Positions 38,935 to 51,049 are shown, counted from the first letter of the stretch. The stretch is 64,000 nucleotides of DNA from Deinococcus aerophilus (GCF_014647075.1 NZ_BMOM01000010.1:1-64000); one strand, 5' to 3'. Notes: a model not told the origin generated them from the sequence alone. Numbers and translations: made by a program.

Positions 38935-40104
38935 TTATCCCAGCGCGCCCTCGAAGTCTCCCAGCAGGTCCCCGATGTCCTCGATGCCCACGCTGATGCG
39001 CAGCAGGCCCGGGGTGATGCCCAGGCGGCGGCGCTCGGCTTCCGGCAGGGCGCGGTGCGAGGTTCCCCACGGCCACGACAGGGTGGTGATCACATCGGCC
39101 AAGCTGGGAGCCAGCGGAATCCGGCCCGCCAGCGCCTTGACGAAGGCCGGGGCGTCCTCGATGTCGGCTGCCAGCATCCCGCCGAAGCCGTTGGGGTACA
39201 GGTCCTGCGCCAGATGAAACTGCGGGTGGTCCGAGAGGCCGGGGTGATAGACGGCCTTGACCCGGGGGTGGTTCACCAGCACGTCGGCGACTGCCTGCGC
39301 GTTGCCGCTGTGCGCCCGCATTCGCAGGCCCAGGGTCTTGAGGCCCTGCATGGTCATCCATGCATCGAAGGCGCTGATGGTGCCGCCCAGACGCAGCAGC
39401 CGGGTCCGGGCGAGCGCCACGAGGTCTGCACGGGCGCACAGCACGCCACCGAAGGCGGTGCTGTGGCCGCTGAGGTACTTGCTGACGCTGTGGGTCACGA
39501 GGTCCGCGCCGTGCAGGGCCGGACGGAACACGGCGGGACTGGCGAAGGTGTTGTCCACGCTCAGCAGTGCGCCGCGTTCATGCGCCAGCCGCGCCAGGGC
39601 GGGCACGTCCGGCACGGTGAGCAGAGGATTGGTCAGGCTCTCGACGTGCACGACCCGGGTGTTGTCCCGGAAAGCGGCCTCGACCTCACCCAGGTCGCAG
39701 GCGTCCACGAAGGAAACCTCGATGCCCAGCCGCGGAAATTCCTCGGCGAGCAGGGCGTAGGTCACGCCGTATACCCGGGCATCGGTGATGATGTGGTCCC
39801 CTGCCTTGAGCACCCCCAGCAACGCCGCGCTGATGGCCGCCATTCCGCTGCCGGCCACCAGCGCGGCCTCGGTGCCTTCCAGCACTGCCAGCGCCCGCTC
39901 CAGGGTCGAGGCGTTGGGCGTGCCGTTGCGGTAGTAGAAGGCGGCGGGTGCCTCGCCGCTCATGGCCCCGTCCAGCGTCTCCAGGTCCGGGAAGGCGTAG
40001 ACAGTGGACTGGTAGATCGGCTCGACGAGCGGCACAGAGGAATTGGGCCGGGCTTCCTCGCCTGCGCGGGCCGCCAGGGTGGTCAGGTCATAGGTGGAAT
40101 TCAC
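38935..40104 (-). CDS. Cystathionine gamma-synthase / gamma-lyase family PLP enzyme
   Basis: A 389-residue PLP-dependent enzyme of the Cys/Met metabolism family. The PLP-binding lysine is in [12 protein letters not shown] near residue 200. The family segments [21 protein letters not shown] near 57-77 and [11 protein letters not shown] near 85-95 are also present. Sequence alone does not separate cystathionine gamma-synthase, gamma-lyase, methionine gamma-lyase and O-acetylhomoserine sulfhydrylase. Translation begins at a GTG six bases after TAGCCT (40111-40116, minus), a leaderless arrangement. The metH-metF operon in the same window uses the same sulfur pathway. Confidence 0.87.
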   Translation of the reverse strand: MNSTYDLTTLAARAGEEARPNSSVPLVEPIYQSTVYAFPDLETLDGAMSGEAPAAFYYRNGTPNASTLERALAVLEGTEAALVAGSGMAAISAALLGVLKAGDHIITDARVYGVTYALLAEEFPRLGIEVSFVDACDLGEVEAAFRDNTRVVHVESLTNPLLTVPDVPALARLAHERGALLSVDNTFASPAVFRPALHGADLVTHSVSKYLSGHSTAFGGVLCARADLVALARTRLLRLGGTISAFDAWMTMQGLKTLGLRMRAHSGNAQAVADVLVNHPRVKAVYHPGLSDHPQFHLAQDLYPNGFGGMLAADIEDAPAFVKALAGRIPLAPSLADVITTLSWPWGTSHRALPEAERRRLGITPGLLRISVGIEDIGDLLGDFEGALG

Positions 40105-40211
40105 CCGCCCAGGCTAGCGTTTTGGTGGGGCGTGTGAGCGCGGCTGGGCAGGTGTACCCGGTCGCTCCTGGCGGACAGTCCTGTGATCCGGGAGCAGAAG
40201 GGGCTGGAGGC

Positions 40212-41006
40212 CTACTCCTCGCCCGCCCACAAGCCTTGCCGCTTCAGGGCAGCGACCAGACGGGGCTCACGGGCCTCCATGCTGCCGTCCTGCGCAAAAT
40301 ACGAGCGCATCAGCCGCGCCCAGTCTGCGGGTTGCCCCGCACGGGCGGCGATGGGATTCATAATCTCGGTGGCCTCGCGCAGTTCCTCCGGGGTGGCGTC
40401 GTGGTAGGTGTCGGTATGGATCACCAGCGGACGCGGCACGCGCGGACGGTGCGGCGGCTGCTCGGCGGGCTGCCCGATGGTCAGGGCCGCGAACGGCAAC
40501 ACACCCTGCGGCAACTTCAGCAGGTCAATCAGGCCGTCCAGGCCGTTCATGACCCCACCGATCCAGCAGCCCTGGTAGCCCAGCATCTCGGCGGCGGTCA
40601 GCAGGTTGGTGCCCGCCATCACCGCGTCCCCGATGCCGAAATGCACCGCGATGGCCGGCCAATGCCCGGGCGTGTGGCCGGCGACCTCCAGCACGCGGCT
40701 GACCCGGCGCACGTCAGCACAGACCACGAAGGCCTCTGAGGCCGTGACGATGTGCGCGTTGGTGGTCAGCGCGGCCACCTCGGCCCGCACCTCCGGGCGC
40801 CACAGCCGGATCAGAGAGTACAGCTGCGCGGTGGCGTCGGTGGGAGCACGCTGCGCGGCGTGCAGGATGGTTTGCAGATGGTCGGCGGGCAGCGGCAGCG
40901 GGGAGCCGTCCTCCGCCGTCACGTACTTGCGGACGGTTCGGTGCGCGTCGTAAAAGGCCGTGACCTGTTCGGCACTCTGGGCACGGGTGGGCAGTGTGGA
41001 AGGCAT
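40212..41006 (-). CDS. Nitroreductase-family flavin oxidoreductase (NfsA/FRP-like)
   Basis: A 264-residue NAD(P)H:FMN-dependent oxidoreductase. The N-terminal FMN-binding segment is HRTVRKYV near residues 22-29 followed by RAPTDATAQLYSLIRL near 53-68. The central GIGDAVMAGTNLLTAAEMLGYQGCWIGGV near 123-151 is typical of NfsA/FRP proteins. Physiological substrate is unknown; quinones, nitro compounds or free flavin are usual for the family. The ATG follows TATCCT (41014-41019, minus) by seven bases. Confidence 0.87.
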   Translation of the reverse strand: MPSTLPTRAQSAEQVTAFYDAHRTVRKYVTAEDGSPLPLPADHLQTILHAAQRAPTDATAQLYSLIRLWRPEVRAEVAALTTNAHIVTASEAFVVCADVRRVSRVLEVAGHTPGHWPAIAVHFGIGDAVMAGTNLLTAAEMLGYQGCWIGGVMNGLDGLIDLLKLPQGVLPFAALTIGQPAEQPPHRPRVPRPLVIHTDTYHDATPEELREATEIMNPIAARAGQPADWARLMRSYFAQDGSMEAREPRLVAALKRQGLWAGEE

Positions 41007-41083
41007 GGCGGGCAGGATACCCAGAACCCACCTTATAAAAGCGCTGACGGGCCTCCAATTGGGCGCCGGACCACGCCCCCACC

Positions 41084-41728
41084 TCAGCCCAGCGCCCGCC
41101 AGCCCAGCGCCAGCACGGCCACTCCCGCCATCCCCATCACGATCAGCGCCTGCCGGCGGGTCTTTTTCAGGTACAGCAGGATGCCAATGCCCGTGACCGC
41201 TACCAGCGTCAGAACGGCGCCGCTCAGGTCAATCAACCACTTCCAGGCCCCGCCCGCGTCGCGGCCCCGGTGCAGGTCGTTGAGCACCGCCACTCCACCC
41301 TGCGCGAGCACGGTCGTGGTGTAGTTGCCGGTGGCCGTATCGATAAAGGTGTCGGCGCTGTAGCCGGGCCCGAGAAACGAGATGCTGGCCTCGCCGCCGT
41401 CCACCCGGGTCTCCCCGGCCCGGCCCTTGAGGCCCTGCTCGGCGCGCAGGTCCTCGGCCACCGTCAGCCAGTCCACCTTGCCGTTCGTGATCCAGCCCGC
41501 TGGCAGGGTGCCGGTGACCTCACGCCGGACCTCTGTGGTGCCAAAGGCCCAGTCGGGGTGGTTGAGGGTGATGCCGGTCAGGGCAAAGAACAGCACCACG
41601 AGCAGGCTGATCATGGAGGTGTAGGTGTGCAACCAGCGCAACCACACATGACTGCGCGCCTTCAGGGTGCGGGGCCGGGCCGCGGGCCGTCCGGTCCCGG
41701 CCGCCTCAGGCTTTGCCGAAAGCGACAC
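41084..41728 (-). CDS. PepSY-associated transmembrane protein
   Basis: A 214-residue membrane protein of the PepSY_TM type. A segment near residues 38-56 (MISLLVVLFFALTGITLNH) and two near 165-190 and 193-211 flank an extracytoplasmic PepSY-like domain. The last part, WLIDLSGAVLTLVAVTGIGI, is the usual PepSY_TM ending. It starts at a GTG that overlaps the DUF2271 gene by 23 bases, with GAGG six bases upstream. Family members move electrons across the membrane together with ApbE-flavinylated or related exported proteins. Confidence 0.83.
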   Translation of the reverse strand: MSLSAKPEAAGTGRPAARPRTLKARSHVWLRWLHTYTSMISLLVVLFFALTGITLNHPDWAFGTTEVRREVTGTLPAGWITNGKVDWLTVAEDLRAEQGLKGRAGETRVDGGEASISFLGPGYSADTFIDTATGNYTTTVLAQGGVAVLNDLHRGRDAGGAWKWLIDLSGAVLTLVAVTGIGILLYLKKTRRQALIVMGMAGVAVLALGWRALG

Positions 41729-42272
41729 TGGCGGCCTCGATGTCGTTGTCCGTGGTCAGGTTCTTCTTGAAGGCCGCCGTTCCCAGCGTGACCTTCTCGC
41801 GCACCAGGCTGTACGGGCCGTGCTCACGCGCCGTCTCGATGCACACGTAGTAGTCGCCCTGCTCGGACAGTTTGCCCGCATCGGTCTTGCCGTCCCACTT
41901 CACGGCGTAGGTGCCGGGATTGCGGGTGGCACTGCTCACGGTGTCCAGCAGGTCGGCGTTCTGCCGGCTCCAGCGGCGCAGTTCGGCCAGCCAGCGCGGG
42001 TTCAGACGGTTTTGCTGCACCCACACGCTCAGGTTGCGCACGGTCTTGCCGGACTCGTCCTCGATCCACACCGCCACGAAGGGCCGCTTGATGCGGCCCG
42101 TGGCCTGGGTGGCCACCATGAAGGTCACGTCGAGGCGCATGCCCGAGGTCCAGGGCTTGCTGGTGGCGGCGCCGGCAAAACCGCCGGGAAGCCGCGAGAG
42201 GGTTAGCGCAGCGGCGGCGGCAGACATCCTGCGCAGAAAGGTGCGGCGGCTCTGGGTGGTATTGGGGGTCAT
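41706..42272 (-). CDS. Tat-exported DUF2271 protein
   Basis: A 188-residue exported protein. It starts with a twin-arginine signal, SRRTFLRRMSAAAAALTL near residues 8-25, so it is probably folded with its partner before export. The body matches DUF2271 (RLDVTFMVATQATGRIKRPF, FVAVWIEDESGKTVRNLSVW). The ATG at 42272 has AAGGAG eight bases upstream. A GTG three codons earlier is less likely. It sits between apbE and a PepSY membrane protein, an association seen in extracytoplasmic flavin-based electron transfer. Its precise role is unknown. Confidence 0.83.
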   Translation of the reverse strand: MTPNTTQSRRTFLRRMSAAAAALTLSRLPGGFAGAATSKPWTSGMRLDVTFMVATQATGRIKRPFVAVWIEDESGKTVRNLSVWVQQNRLNPRWLAELRRWSRQNADLLDTVSSATRNPGTYAVKWDGKTDAGKLSEQGDYYVCIETAREHGPYSLVREKVTLGTAAFKKNLTTDNDIEAASVAFGKA

Positions 42273-42344
42273 GCTGGACACTCCTTGGGTGAGGGTAGAG
42301 CGCTTCGGTTGGGGCCACGTTGAAATGCTGTAGTTCGGGGAAAT

Positions 42345-43304
42345 TCAGGGGGGGTGCGGCCAGTGCCGGCTGCTGTGGCGCGTGCCGTCACGGGAGACGA
42401 TCAGGGCGGCGCAGCCCGGGATGTCCTCAGCGAGGCCCAGCCCCGCGCCCGGCCCCAGCACGCTCAGGGCCGTGGCGAGGGCGTCGGCGGTGGCACAGTC
42501 GGGGGCCGTGACAGTCACGCCGGAAACGTCCTGCACCGGCCGGCCATCCCGGGGATCCAGCAGGTGCGGGCGCCACACGCCGCCCACCATCCGCCCCCGG
42601 TGGGCTCCGCCGCTGCTCGCGAGCGCTCCGTCGCGGACATGCACGCGGGTGAGCGGCGGAGCATCGTCACGGGCGGTGAAAGGATCGGCCACCGCCACAT
42701 TCAGCCCCCGGCCCCCCAGGGTCCGCAGGTCGCCGCCCGCATTCACGAGCACCGCCTCCACCCCCGGCGAGGCGTGCGCGGCCCCGGCCATCCGGTCCAC
42801 GATGAAGCCCTTGGCCAGGGCGCTCAGCCCGAGCGGATAGGCGGCGTGCAGGGTGGCCGTGCCGTCGCCGTGCAACGTCCAGGGAGCGGCCCTCAGCTGT
42901 CCGGCCACCTCCGCCCGTTCTGCAGCGTCCGGCTCCCGGCCTTGATTGGCGGCCCGCTGCCACAGGCCCCCCAGGGCGTCGGCCCCGGGATGAAAGGCTC
43001 CGCCGGTTCGCACGCGCCAGCCGTCGGCAAGGGTCAGCACGGCCCTGAGTTCTGCGCTGAGCGGCGCGCACTCGCCCGGCCGGGTCAGCCAGCGCGACAG
43101 CTCGCTGTGGGGGTCAAAGCGGTTGAGGACGGCGCTCAGCCGCTCCAGCTCGCTCAGCGCGGTGCCCTCGGCGGATTCGGCCAGCCGGCGCGTGCGGGCG
43201 ACGATCTGAAGCTCCACCTCGGTGCCCAGCAAACGCTGGTACACGCTGCGCAGCCGGTAGGGGGGCTGAAGGGCACGCAGCAGAGGGAACAGGAGGCCGG
43301 ACAT
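42345..43304 (-). CDS. apbE: FAD:protein FMN transferase ApbE
   Basis: Attaches FMN from FAD to a threonine or serine of exported proteins. The protein has about 319 residues. Visible segments are TEVELQIVARTRRLAE near 28-43, LNRFDPHSELSRW near 60-72, the AKGFIVDRM region near 163 and VNAGGDLRTLGGRG near 187-200. The magnesium site DCATADALATALSVLG lies near 280. A clear lipobox is not seen. The ATG at 43304 follows CAGAAT (43312-43317, minus) by seven bases. Another ATG three codons earlier is possible. It is the first gene of the cluster with DUF2271 and PepSY. Confidence 0.9.
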   Translation of the reverse strand: MSGLLFPLLRALQPPYRLRSVYQRLLGTEVELQIVARTRRLAESAEGTALSELERLSAVLNRFDPHSELSRWLTRPGECAPLSAELRAVLTLADGWRVRTGGAFHPGADALGGLWQRAANQGREPDAAERAEVAGQLRAAPWTLHGDGTATLHAAYPLGLSALAKGFIVDRMAGAAHASPGVEAVLVNAGGDLRTLGGRGLNVAVADPFTARDDAPPLTRVHVRDGALASSGGAHRGRMVGGVWRPHLLDPRDGRPVQDVSGVTVTAPDCATADALATALSVLGPGAGLGLAEDIPGCAALIVSRDGTRHSSRHWPHPP

Positions 43305-43436
43305 GGCCGCCATTCTGGAAAAGGTCGGTGAAGATTTGTCGCAGGCCAGATCCGCCTTTGCCCCACCCTGTCGTCAGGGGACTCATCACATGGAGCTGCA
43401 GTGCCCGGGACCTTACCGGGCAACGGGTGGTTCAGG

Positions 43437-46379
43437 TCAGCGAGGCTGCCCCCTGCCCGGCCGGGCCTGCTTAACCGCGTACAGCCGCTCGTCTGCCCGT
43501 TTGGCCAGGGCCGGGGCAGACGTGCCGTCCACCGGGAAGCCCGCCACCCCGGCGCTTGCCCCGGCGGTCTCGAAACCGGAAGCCCGGGTCAGCGTCACCG
43601 CCTGCTGCACCCGGCGCAGAAAGTCCTCCGGAGTTCCGGTGCTGTCGAGCAACAGGGCGTACTCGTCACCGCCCAGACGGTAAATGCGGTCTGTATTCCG
43701 GAACGACTGACGCAGCGCCTGCGCGAAGGCCCGCAGCAGGGCGTCCCCCCGATCGTGTCCCTGGGTGTCGTTGAAGTGCTTGAGGCCGTCAAGGTCGATC
43801 ATGACCACCGTCAGCGGGGCGCCGTCCCGCCGCGCCGCCGCCACCGCCTCCTGAAGTTCGGCCTCGAAGGCGCGCCGGTTGCCCAGGGTGGTCAGGGCGT
43901 CGGTCAGGGCGGCCGTCTCCAGTTCGCGTAGATGCGCCTGACGTTCCAGCGCGACGTTCACGCTGCGCGCCGCCGCCTCGAACAGCGCGCGGTCGTGGTC
44001 GTGCCACGGCTGCCGGTCCATGCGCATGGCGCTGAGCAGCAGGCTCTGGTGGCCTACCCGGGACAGGGGCACCCACGCGGCGGCGCGCACGCCGTGCTGA
44101 ATCAGGCTGTCGTTCGCGCCGGGTGCGGCGGCATAGTCCTCGACATACAGGGCTTCGTGGCGGTCGAGGACCTGCCACAGAATGCCCTCGCCGCGCACCA
44201 AACCTCCCGTCACGCGGGCAGTGAAGGCCCGGCTGACCCGCGGGCCGCTGTGGGAGGTGAGCACGCGGGCCTGGTCGCCCTCGGCCACCACCAGGGCCAG
44301 CCAGTCCACCCCGCTGGCGCGCGCCACGATGGCTCCGGCGCGGGACGCCACCGTTTCCACCATGTCGTCGGTCTCAATCAGCTGCGAGATGTCCACCAGG
44401 GCGCGGGCGTACTCGGCAGCCCGGCGCAGATCCTCGAGCAGCGCCACGCGTTCCCACGCGGCGCACAGCGCCTCTGCCGCCGCCTCGAGCAGGGTGCGCT
44501 GACGGGCGGTCCACGACAGGACCAGCCCCCCGCGGGCCGCGATCAGCAGGACCTCTCCTCGCTGCGGCTTGCGCGGCAGCGGCACGAGTGCCACCCCCGT
44601 GACACCCTGCGCGGCGAGCAGCGGCTGATCGGTCTGTTCCAGGTACTGTGGGCCCTGCCGGACCGCACGCCACAGCGTCTGGGCCCGCAGCCCGTCGCCC
44701 CCAGTCAGGCGGGCGCGGACTTCACCGGGAACCGGCCCGTGCAGCCCCAGCAGGTGGGAGCGGGCGTGCTGCAACTGGATCAGGGCCAGCCAGCCCACTT
44801 CCAGGGCCGGGGCCAGCACCGCGAAGGTCTGGGCCGTGAGTTCGTCCATGGTCTGGGCCTGCCCCAGCCGGCGCGTCAGCTCGGCCAGCGTAAGCGCGTC
44901 GCGCCGCGCCTGATCCGCCGTCTGGGCGAGCACCGTCAGCTCGGCGGACTGCATCTCGATCTCCTGGCGGGCCTGGACCTGCTCGGTCACGTCGCGCACG
45001 ATCGCGATGCCGAACTGAACGCCCCCCGCACCCTCCTCATCCGGCACCGGAAAGGTCTGGACGGCGTAGCTGCGCCCAAAAAAAGTCAGTTCCCGCTCGG
45101 AACGCTGACCGGCCAAGGCCGCGAGGTGGTCGGGCACCACCACGGCATTGATCTCCGGCGGAAAGATCTCGCCGGGCTGCCGGCCCTCGACCGTCTCGCG
45201 GCTCAGCCCCACGTCGGCCAGGCCCTCGCCGCCGGCAATCAGGTAGCGCAGATCCCGGTCAAAGAGCACCACCGCGCCGTCCGGAAAGTTGGCCGCCAGC
45301 GCCGCGTAGCGCGCCTCGCGGCCGCGCAGTTCGCGCTCGGTCTGCTCATGGGCACTCAGGTCGGTGATGACCGTGACCCGGCCCTCCTCGGCATTCGACC
45401 CCAGTGGGGCGGTGCTGATCTGTACCGGCAGTTCGCTGCCGTCGGCACGCCGCAGGGCACTCCGGCCCTCCACAGAAGTCTGCGGGGCAGCGCCAGCCCC
45501 GGGCAGGCCGGCTTCCGGGGGCTCCGGTGCGTGGCCGGTGAGGTCGGGCAGACCCAGGCCCAGCACCTTCTCGGCCCCCTCGCCCAGCATGCGGGCGAGC
45601 GCCGGGTTGATATGGGTCACCCGGCCGTCGCGCCCCGTCACCGCCAGTCCCTGGCCCATGCTCTGCACGATGGTGCGGGCAAAATCACGCTCGCGGGCCA
45701 AGCCGCTGAGCAGCGAACGGTTGCGCCGTTCCAGTGGGCGCACGATCACGCCGCCGACCAGGGCCAGCAGGCTCAGCACGACGGCCACCCGCAACCACGC
45801 CAGCATGTTCAGCCGGGCCATGTAGCCCTCGCTGCGGCGCTCGGCCCGCTTGACCGCCTCCTCCAGGCTGACGAGCAGCTGGCCGCGCGCCTGGGTCTGC
45901 AGCAACGTCAGGTCGGGACTGCCACTGCGGAGGGTCGCCGGCGGCGCACCGATCACCCGCTGCGCCGTTGCCACGAACGCCGCCACCTGCGTGTTCAGCT
46001 CGCCCGCATACAGCCGGTCCACCTCCCAGGCGTCGCGCGAACGGTACAGGCCCGAGGCCGGGTCCTTGAGGCGCTCGTGGCTCTGCACAAACCGGCTCAG
46101 GCTGATTCGCAGATCGGCGCGCAGTCTGGCGGCCTCGGCGGGCGTGGCGCTCGGCAACGCCGCCGCGTCCCAGGCGATGCGCTGCGAGAGCATGCGCTGA
46201 CGTCCGGTCAGGTTGACGAGCGCCGCGTCCTCGCGCGAGGCTCCGAGCTGGGCACTCAGCAGGGCATTGGAAGCGATGCTCAGCGCTCCGAGCACGAGCA
46301 GCGGCAGCATGTAGGCGCGGCGCAGGGAAAAATTCCGTCGCCGGGGCGTGGGTCCGGCGACAGGCAGGCCATCAAGCAT
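43437..46379 (-). CDS. Membrane PilJ-PAS-GAF-GGDEF diguanylate cyclase
   Basis: A 980-residue membrane sensor. It has a transmembrane segment near residues 25-45, a PilJ/NIT-type helical sensor with NLTGRQRMLSQRIAWD near 56-71, and a second transmembrane segment near 195-215. These are followed by two PAS-like domains (about 230-480), two GAF-like domains (about 515-800) and a C-terminal GGDEF domain. The active site reads RLGGDEYALLL, a GGDEY variant that is usually active. An RxxD inhibitory site (RNTD) lies five residues before it. The ATG follows TAGAGT (46386-46391, minus) by six bases. Confidence 0.9.
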   Translation of the reverse strand: MLDGLPVAGPTPRRRNFSLRRAYMLPLLVLGALSIASNALLSAQLGASREDAALVNLTGRQRMLSQRIAWDAAALPSATPAEAARLRADLRISLSRFVQSHERLKDPASGLYRSRDAWEVDRLYAGELNTQVAAFVATAQRVIGAPPATLRSGSPDLTLLQTQARGQLLVSLEEAVKRAERRSEGYMARLNMLAWLRVAVVLSLLALVGGVIVRPLERRNRSLLSGLARERDFARTIVQSMGQGLAVTGRDGRVTHINPALARMLGEGAEKVLGLGLPDLTGHAPEPPEAGLPGAGAAPQTSVEGRSALRRADGSELPVQISTAPLGSNAEEGRVTVITDLSAHEQTERELRGREARYAALAANFPDGAVVLFDRDLRYLIAGGEGLADVGLSRETVEGRQPGEIFPPEINAVVVPDHLAALAGQRSERELTFFGRSYAVQTFPVPDEEGAGGVQFGIAIVRDVTEQVQARQEIEMQSAELTVLAQTADQARRDALTLAELTRRLGQAQTMDELTAQTFAVLAPALEVGWLALIQLQHARSHLLGLHGPVPGEVRARLTGGDGLRAQTLWRAVRQGPQYLEQTDQPLLAAQGVTGVALVPLPRKPQRGEVLLIAARGGLVLSWTARQRTLLEAAAEALCAAWERVALLEDLRRAAEYARALVDISQLIETDDMVETVASRAGAIVARASGVDWLALVVAEGDQARVLTSHSGPRVSRAFTARVTGGLVRGEGILWQVLDRHEALYVEDYAAAPGANDSLIQHGVRAAAWVPLSRVGHQSLLLSAMRMDRQPWHDHDRALFEAAARSVNVALERQAHLRELETAALTDALTTLGNRRAFEAELQEAVAAARRDGAPLTVVMIDLDGLKHFNDTQGHDRGDALLRAFAQALRQSFRNTDRIYRLGGDEYALLLDSTGTPEDFLRRVQQAVTLTRASGFETAGASAGVAGFPVDGTSAPALAKRADERLYAVKQARPGRGQPR

Positions 46380-46465
46380 GCACGCACTCTAGCCGTTCAT
46401 TTCTCACTCCAAACTTTCAACCCCGCAGATTACCGGATGAATGTCCCTGCGAGTGGGGCGGCACC

Positions 46466-46756
46466 TTACCCCGGCTGGCTGCCTGCCACATAGAAGATCA
46501 GACCGATCAGCACCAGATCGAAGGCCCAGGCTGCGGGCCGCCGCAGCCGTTCGTCGCGGCGGGACCGCAGAAATTGCAGGCCCAGGCGCAGCAGCAGCAG
46601 TCCAGCGATCACATACGGGTTGGGCGGCGCGCCACCGGTCAGCAGCGGTGCCAGCAGAAGCGCCGCAAGCACCCCTAGCAGCGCGAAGCTGGCGACAGTC
46701 AGGGGATCGGGCGTGGGGCGCGGGCCCGGCGCCGGATCGCCGCCTGGATCAGTCAC
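46466..46756 (-). CDS. Small three-helix membrane protein
   Basis: A 96-residue protein with a proline-rich N-terminus (about 20 residues) and hydrophobic segments near 22-40, 47-60 and 78-91. I do not recognise the family. It starts at a GTG only 3 bases after the glgB stop, with GAGGAG six bases upstream inside glgB, so it is co-translated with the branching enzyme. Nothing in the sequence gives a function. Confidence 0.7.
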   Translation of the reverse strand: MTDPGGDPAPGPRPTPDPLTVASFALLGVLAALLLAPLLTGGAPPNPYVIAGLLLLRLGLQFLRSRRDERLRRPAAWAFDLVLIGLIFYVAGSQPG

Positions 46757-46759
46757 CGC

Positions 46760-49147
<2,388 letters not shown>

Positions 49148-49222
49148 GAGGCGAGTGTAACGGGGAGCGGTCCGCCGGCAAGGGGTTTCGTGCAGATAAC
49201 GAAAAGCGGCGGGACATGAAAT

Positions 49223-49257
49223 ACGTCACAGACAGCCGGAAAGACTGTCTGTGACGT
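49223..49257. terminator. Terminator after the BCAA aminotransferase
   Basis: A perfect 13-bp stem ACGTCACAGACAG / CTGTCTGTGACGT with a 9-base loop. On the minus strand it is followed by ATTTC. It lies 20 bases after the ilvE stop and before the glgB promoter. Confidence 0.72.
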
Positions 49258-49276
49258 GTTCCGGAAGGGTTCTAGC

Positions 49277-50326
49277 TCAAATCTTCACGATCCAGCCCTC
49301 CGGGGCCTCGACGTCCCCGTACTGGATGCCCACCAGTTCGTCGTACAGGCGGCGGGTCACGGGGCCGGCCTCGGTCTCGCTGTAGAAGACGTGAAACTCG
49401 TCGCCGTACTGAATGCCGCCGATGGGCGTGATGACGGCGGCGGTGCCGCACGCGCCCGCCTCGGTGTACCCGTCGAGGCGGTCAATGTACACGTCGCCCT
49501 CCTCCACCGGCATATTCAGGCGGTGCTCAGCGAGGTACAGCAGGCTGTACTTGGTGATGCTCGCGAGGATGCTCGGCGACCGGGGGGTCACGAAGCGGCC
49601 GTCGCGGGTGACCGCGTAGAAGTTGGCAGCGCCGACCTCCTCGATCTTGGTGTGTGTCTCGGGGTCCAGGTAGATCGCGTCGGCGAAGTGACGGCCCTCA
49701 ATCACGGTCTGCTTGGCCTGCTGTCCCGGCATCAGGCTGGCCGCGTAGTTCCCGCCCACCTTGGCCGCTCCGGTCCCGTTGGGTGCAGCGCGGTCATAGT
49801 CCGAGACGATGAAGTTCTGGGGTGTCAGGCCGCCCTTGAAGTAGGGGCCGACCGGCAGGCAAAACACGCCGAACAGGAACTCGGGGGCGCTGCGCACCCC
49901 GATGTTGTCCCCCACGCCGATCACGTAGGGCCGGATGTACAGCGAGCCGCCGGTGCCGTAGGGCGGGATAAAGCGCTCGTTGGCCTGAACCACCTGCTTG
50001 ACCGCCCCGATGAACTGCTCGTCCGAGATTTCGGGCATCAGCAGGCGGCGGCAGCTGCGGCGCATGCGTGCGGCGTTCTGGTCCGGGCGGAAAATGTGGA
50101 TGGACCCATCTTTGGTGCGGTAGGCCTTGAGGCCCTCGAAGCACTGTTGGCCGTAGTGCAGCGCCGTGCTGCCCTCGGAGATGTGCAGCACATTGTCCTC
50201 GGTCAGCGTTCCGGCGTCCCAGGCACCGTCCTTCCAGCGCGACAGGTAACGCAGATCGGTGCGGATGTAGCTGAAACCCAGGGTGGACCAGTCGATGTCG
50301 ACCGGAGTGGTGGGGGTGGTGGTCAT
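49277..50326 (-). CDS. ilvE: Branched-chain amino acid aminotransferase
   Basis: Interconverts leucine, isoleucine and valine with their 2-oxo acids using PLP. The protein has 349 residues, the type II (eukaryote-like, fold type IV) size. Motifs are ALHYGQQCFEGLKAYRTKDG near residues 55-74 and the PLP lysine in AAKVGGNYAASL near 188. EEVGAANFYAV and the substrate loop GYTEAGACGTAAVITPIGGI follow later. The ATG at 50326 follows CACAAT (50333-50338, minus) by six bases, supporting this start over one 18 codons upstream. Confidence 0.94.
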   Translation of the reverse strand: MTTTPTTPVDIDWSTLGFSYIRTDLRYLSRWKDGAWDAGTLTEDNVLHISEGSTALHYGQQCFEGLKAYRTKDGSIHIFRPDQNAARMRRSCRRLLMPEISDEQFIGAVKQVVQANERFIPPYGTGGSLYIRPYVIGVGDNIGVRSAPEFLFGVFCLPVGPYFKGGLTPQNFIVSDYDRAAPNGTGAAKVGGNYAASLMPGQQAKQTVIEGRHFADAIYLDPETHTKIEEVGAANFYAVTRDGRFVTPRSPSILASITKYSLLYLAEHRLNMPVEEGDVYIDRLDGYTEAGACGTAAVITPIGGIQYGDEFHVFYSETEAGPVTRRLYDELVGIQYGDVEAPEGWIVKI

Positions 50327-50419
50327 GCCCTGATTGTGGCGCAAATGGCGCAGGGCATCAGCAGACAGCGTGGCCACCATCCGGGGATGCAGAACACTTC
50401 ACCTGCGTCCCCCCAGCCC

Positions 50420-51049
50420 TCAGCCCGCCAGCACGTTCCTGCGGAAGCGTTCCAGCAGCGCCAAGCCCACCGCACCGCTCTTTTCCGGGTGGAACTGTGT
50501 GGCGTGCAGGTTGTTCACGCTGAAGGCGGCCCAGAACGGCACGCCGTACTCGCCCAGCGCACCGTCCTGCACCACCACGTCGGCAGGCACGTAATACGAG
50601 TGGACGAAGTAGGCGTAGGCCGGGCCACTCAATCCGCGCAGCAGCGGCGAGTCGCCCACCGGTTCCAGCGCGTTCCAGCCCATCTGCGGCACCTTATGCC
50701 CCGGCGAGACCTCAAACCTGCGGACCGTACCGGGCACCAGATCCAGCCCCGGGACGTCCGGCGCCTCCTCGGAGGCCGAGAGCAGCATCTGCATCCCCAC
50801 GCAGATACCCAGCAGGGGCACGCCGCCGCGCGCCGCCTGCGTGACCGGACCGTGAAACCCGCTGGAATCGAAGGCCTCCATCACCTGCCGGAAATGGCCC
50901 TGCCCCGGCACCACCAATGCGGAGGCGTGCTCCACATCGGCCGGATCGGCGGAGACCCGCACCGCCATCCCGGCGCGTTCCAGCGCTTTGGCCGCGCTGC
51001 GGACATTGCCCGCCCCGTAGTCGAGCAGCAGCACTTCGGCCGGCTTCAC
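50420..51049 (-). CDS. hisH: Imidazole glycerol phosphate synthase subunit HisH
   Basis: Glutaminase subunit that supplies ammonia to HisF in histidine synthesis. The protein has 209 residues. The class I amidotransferase triad is complete: Cys in LLGICVGMQML near residue 84, then His and Glu in ATQFHPEKSG near 185. The oxyanion region PGQGHF is near 48. The start is a GTG overlapping the hisB stop (GTGA). hisF is not in the window. Confidence 0.94.
   Translation of the reverse strand: MKPAEVLLLDYGAGNVRSAAKALERAGMAVRVSADPADVEHASALVVPGQGHFRQVMEAFDSSGFHGPVTQAARGGVPLLGICVGMQMLLSASEEAPDVPGLDLVPGTVRRFEVSPGHKVPQMGWNALEPVGDSPLLRGLSGPAYAYFVHSYYVPADVVVQDGALGEYGVPFWAAFSVNNLHATQFHPEKSGAVGLALLERFRRNVLAG

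Noticed and set aside
43932..46493. An 853-codon plus-strand frame opposite the PilJ-PAS-GAF-GGDEF gene
   Set aside because: Antisense shadow with Gln/His/Arg-rich text and no domain. The minus strand has intact motifs.
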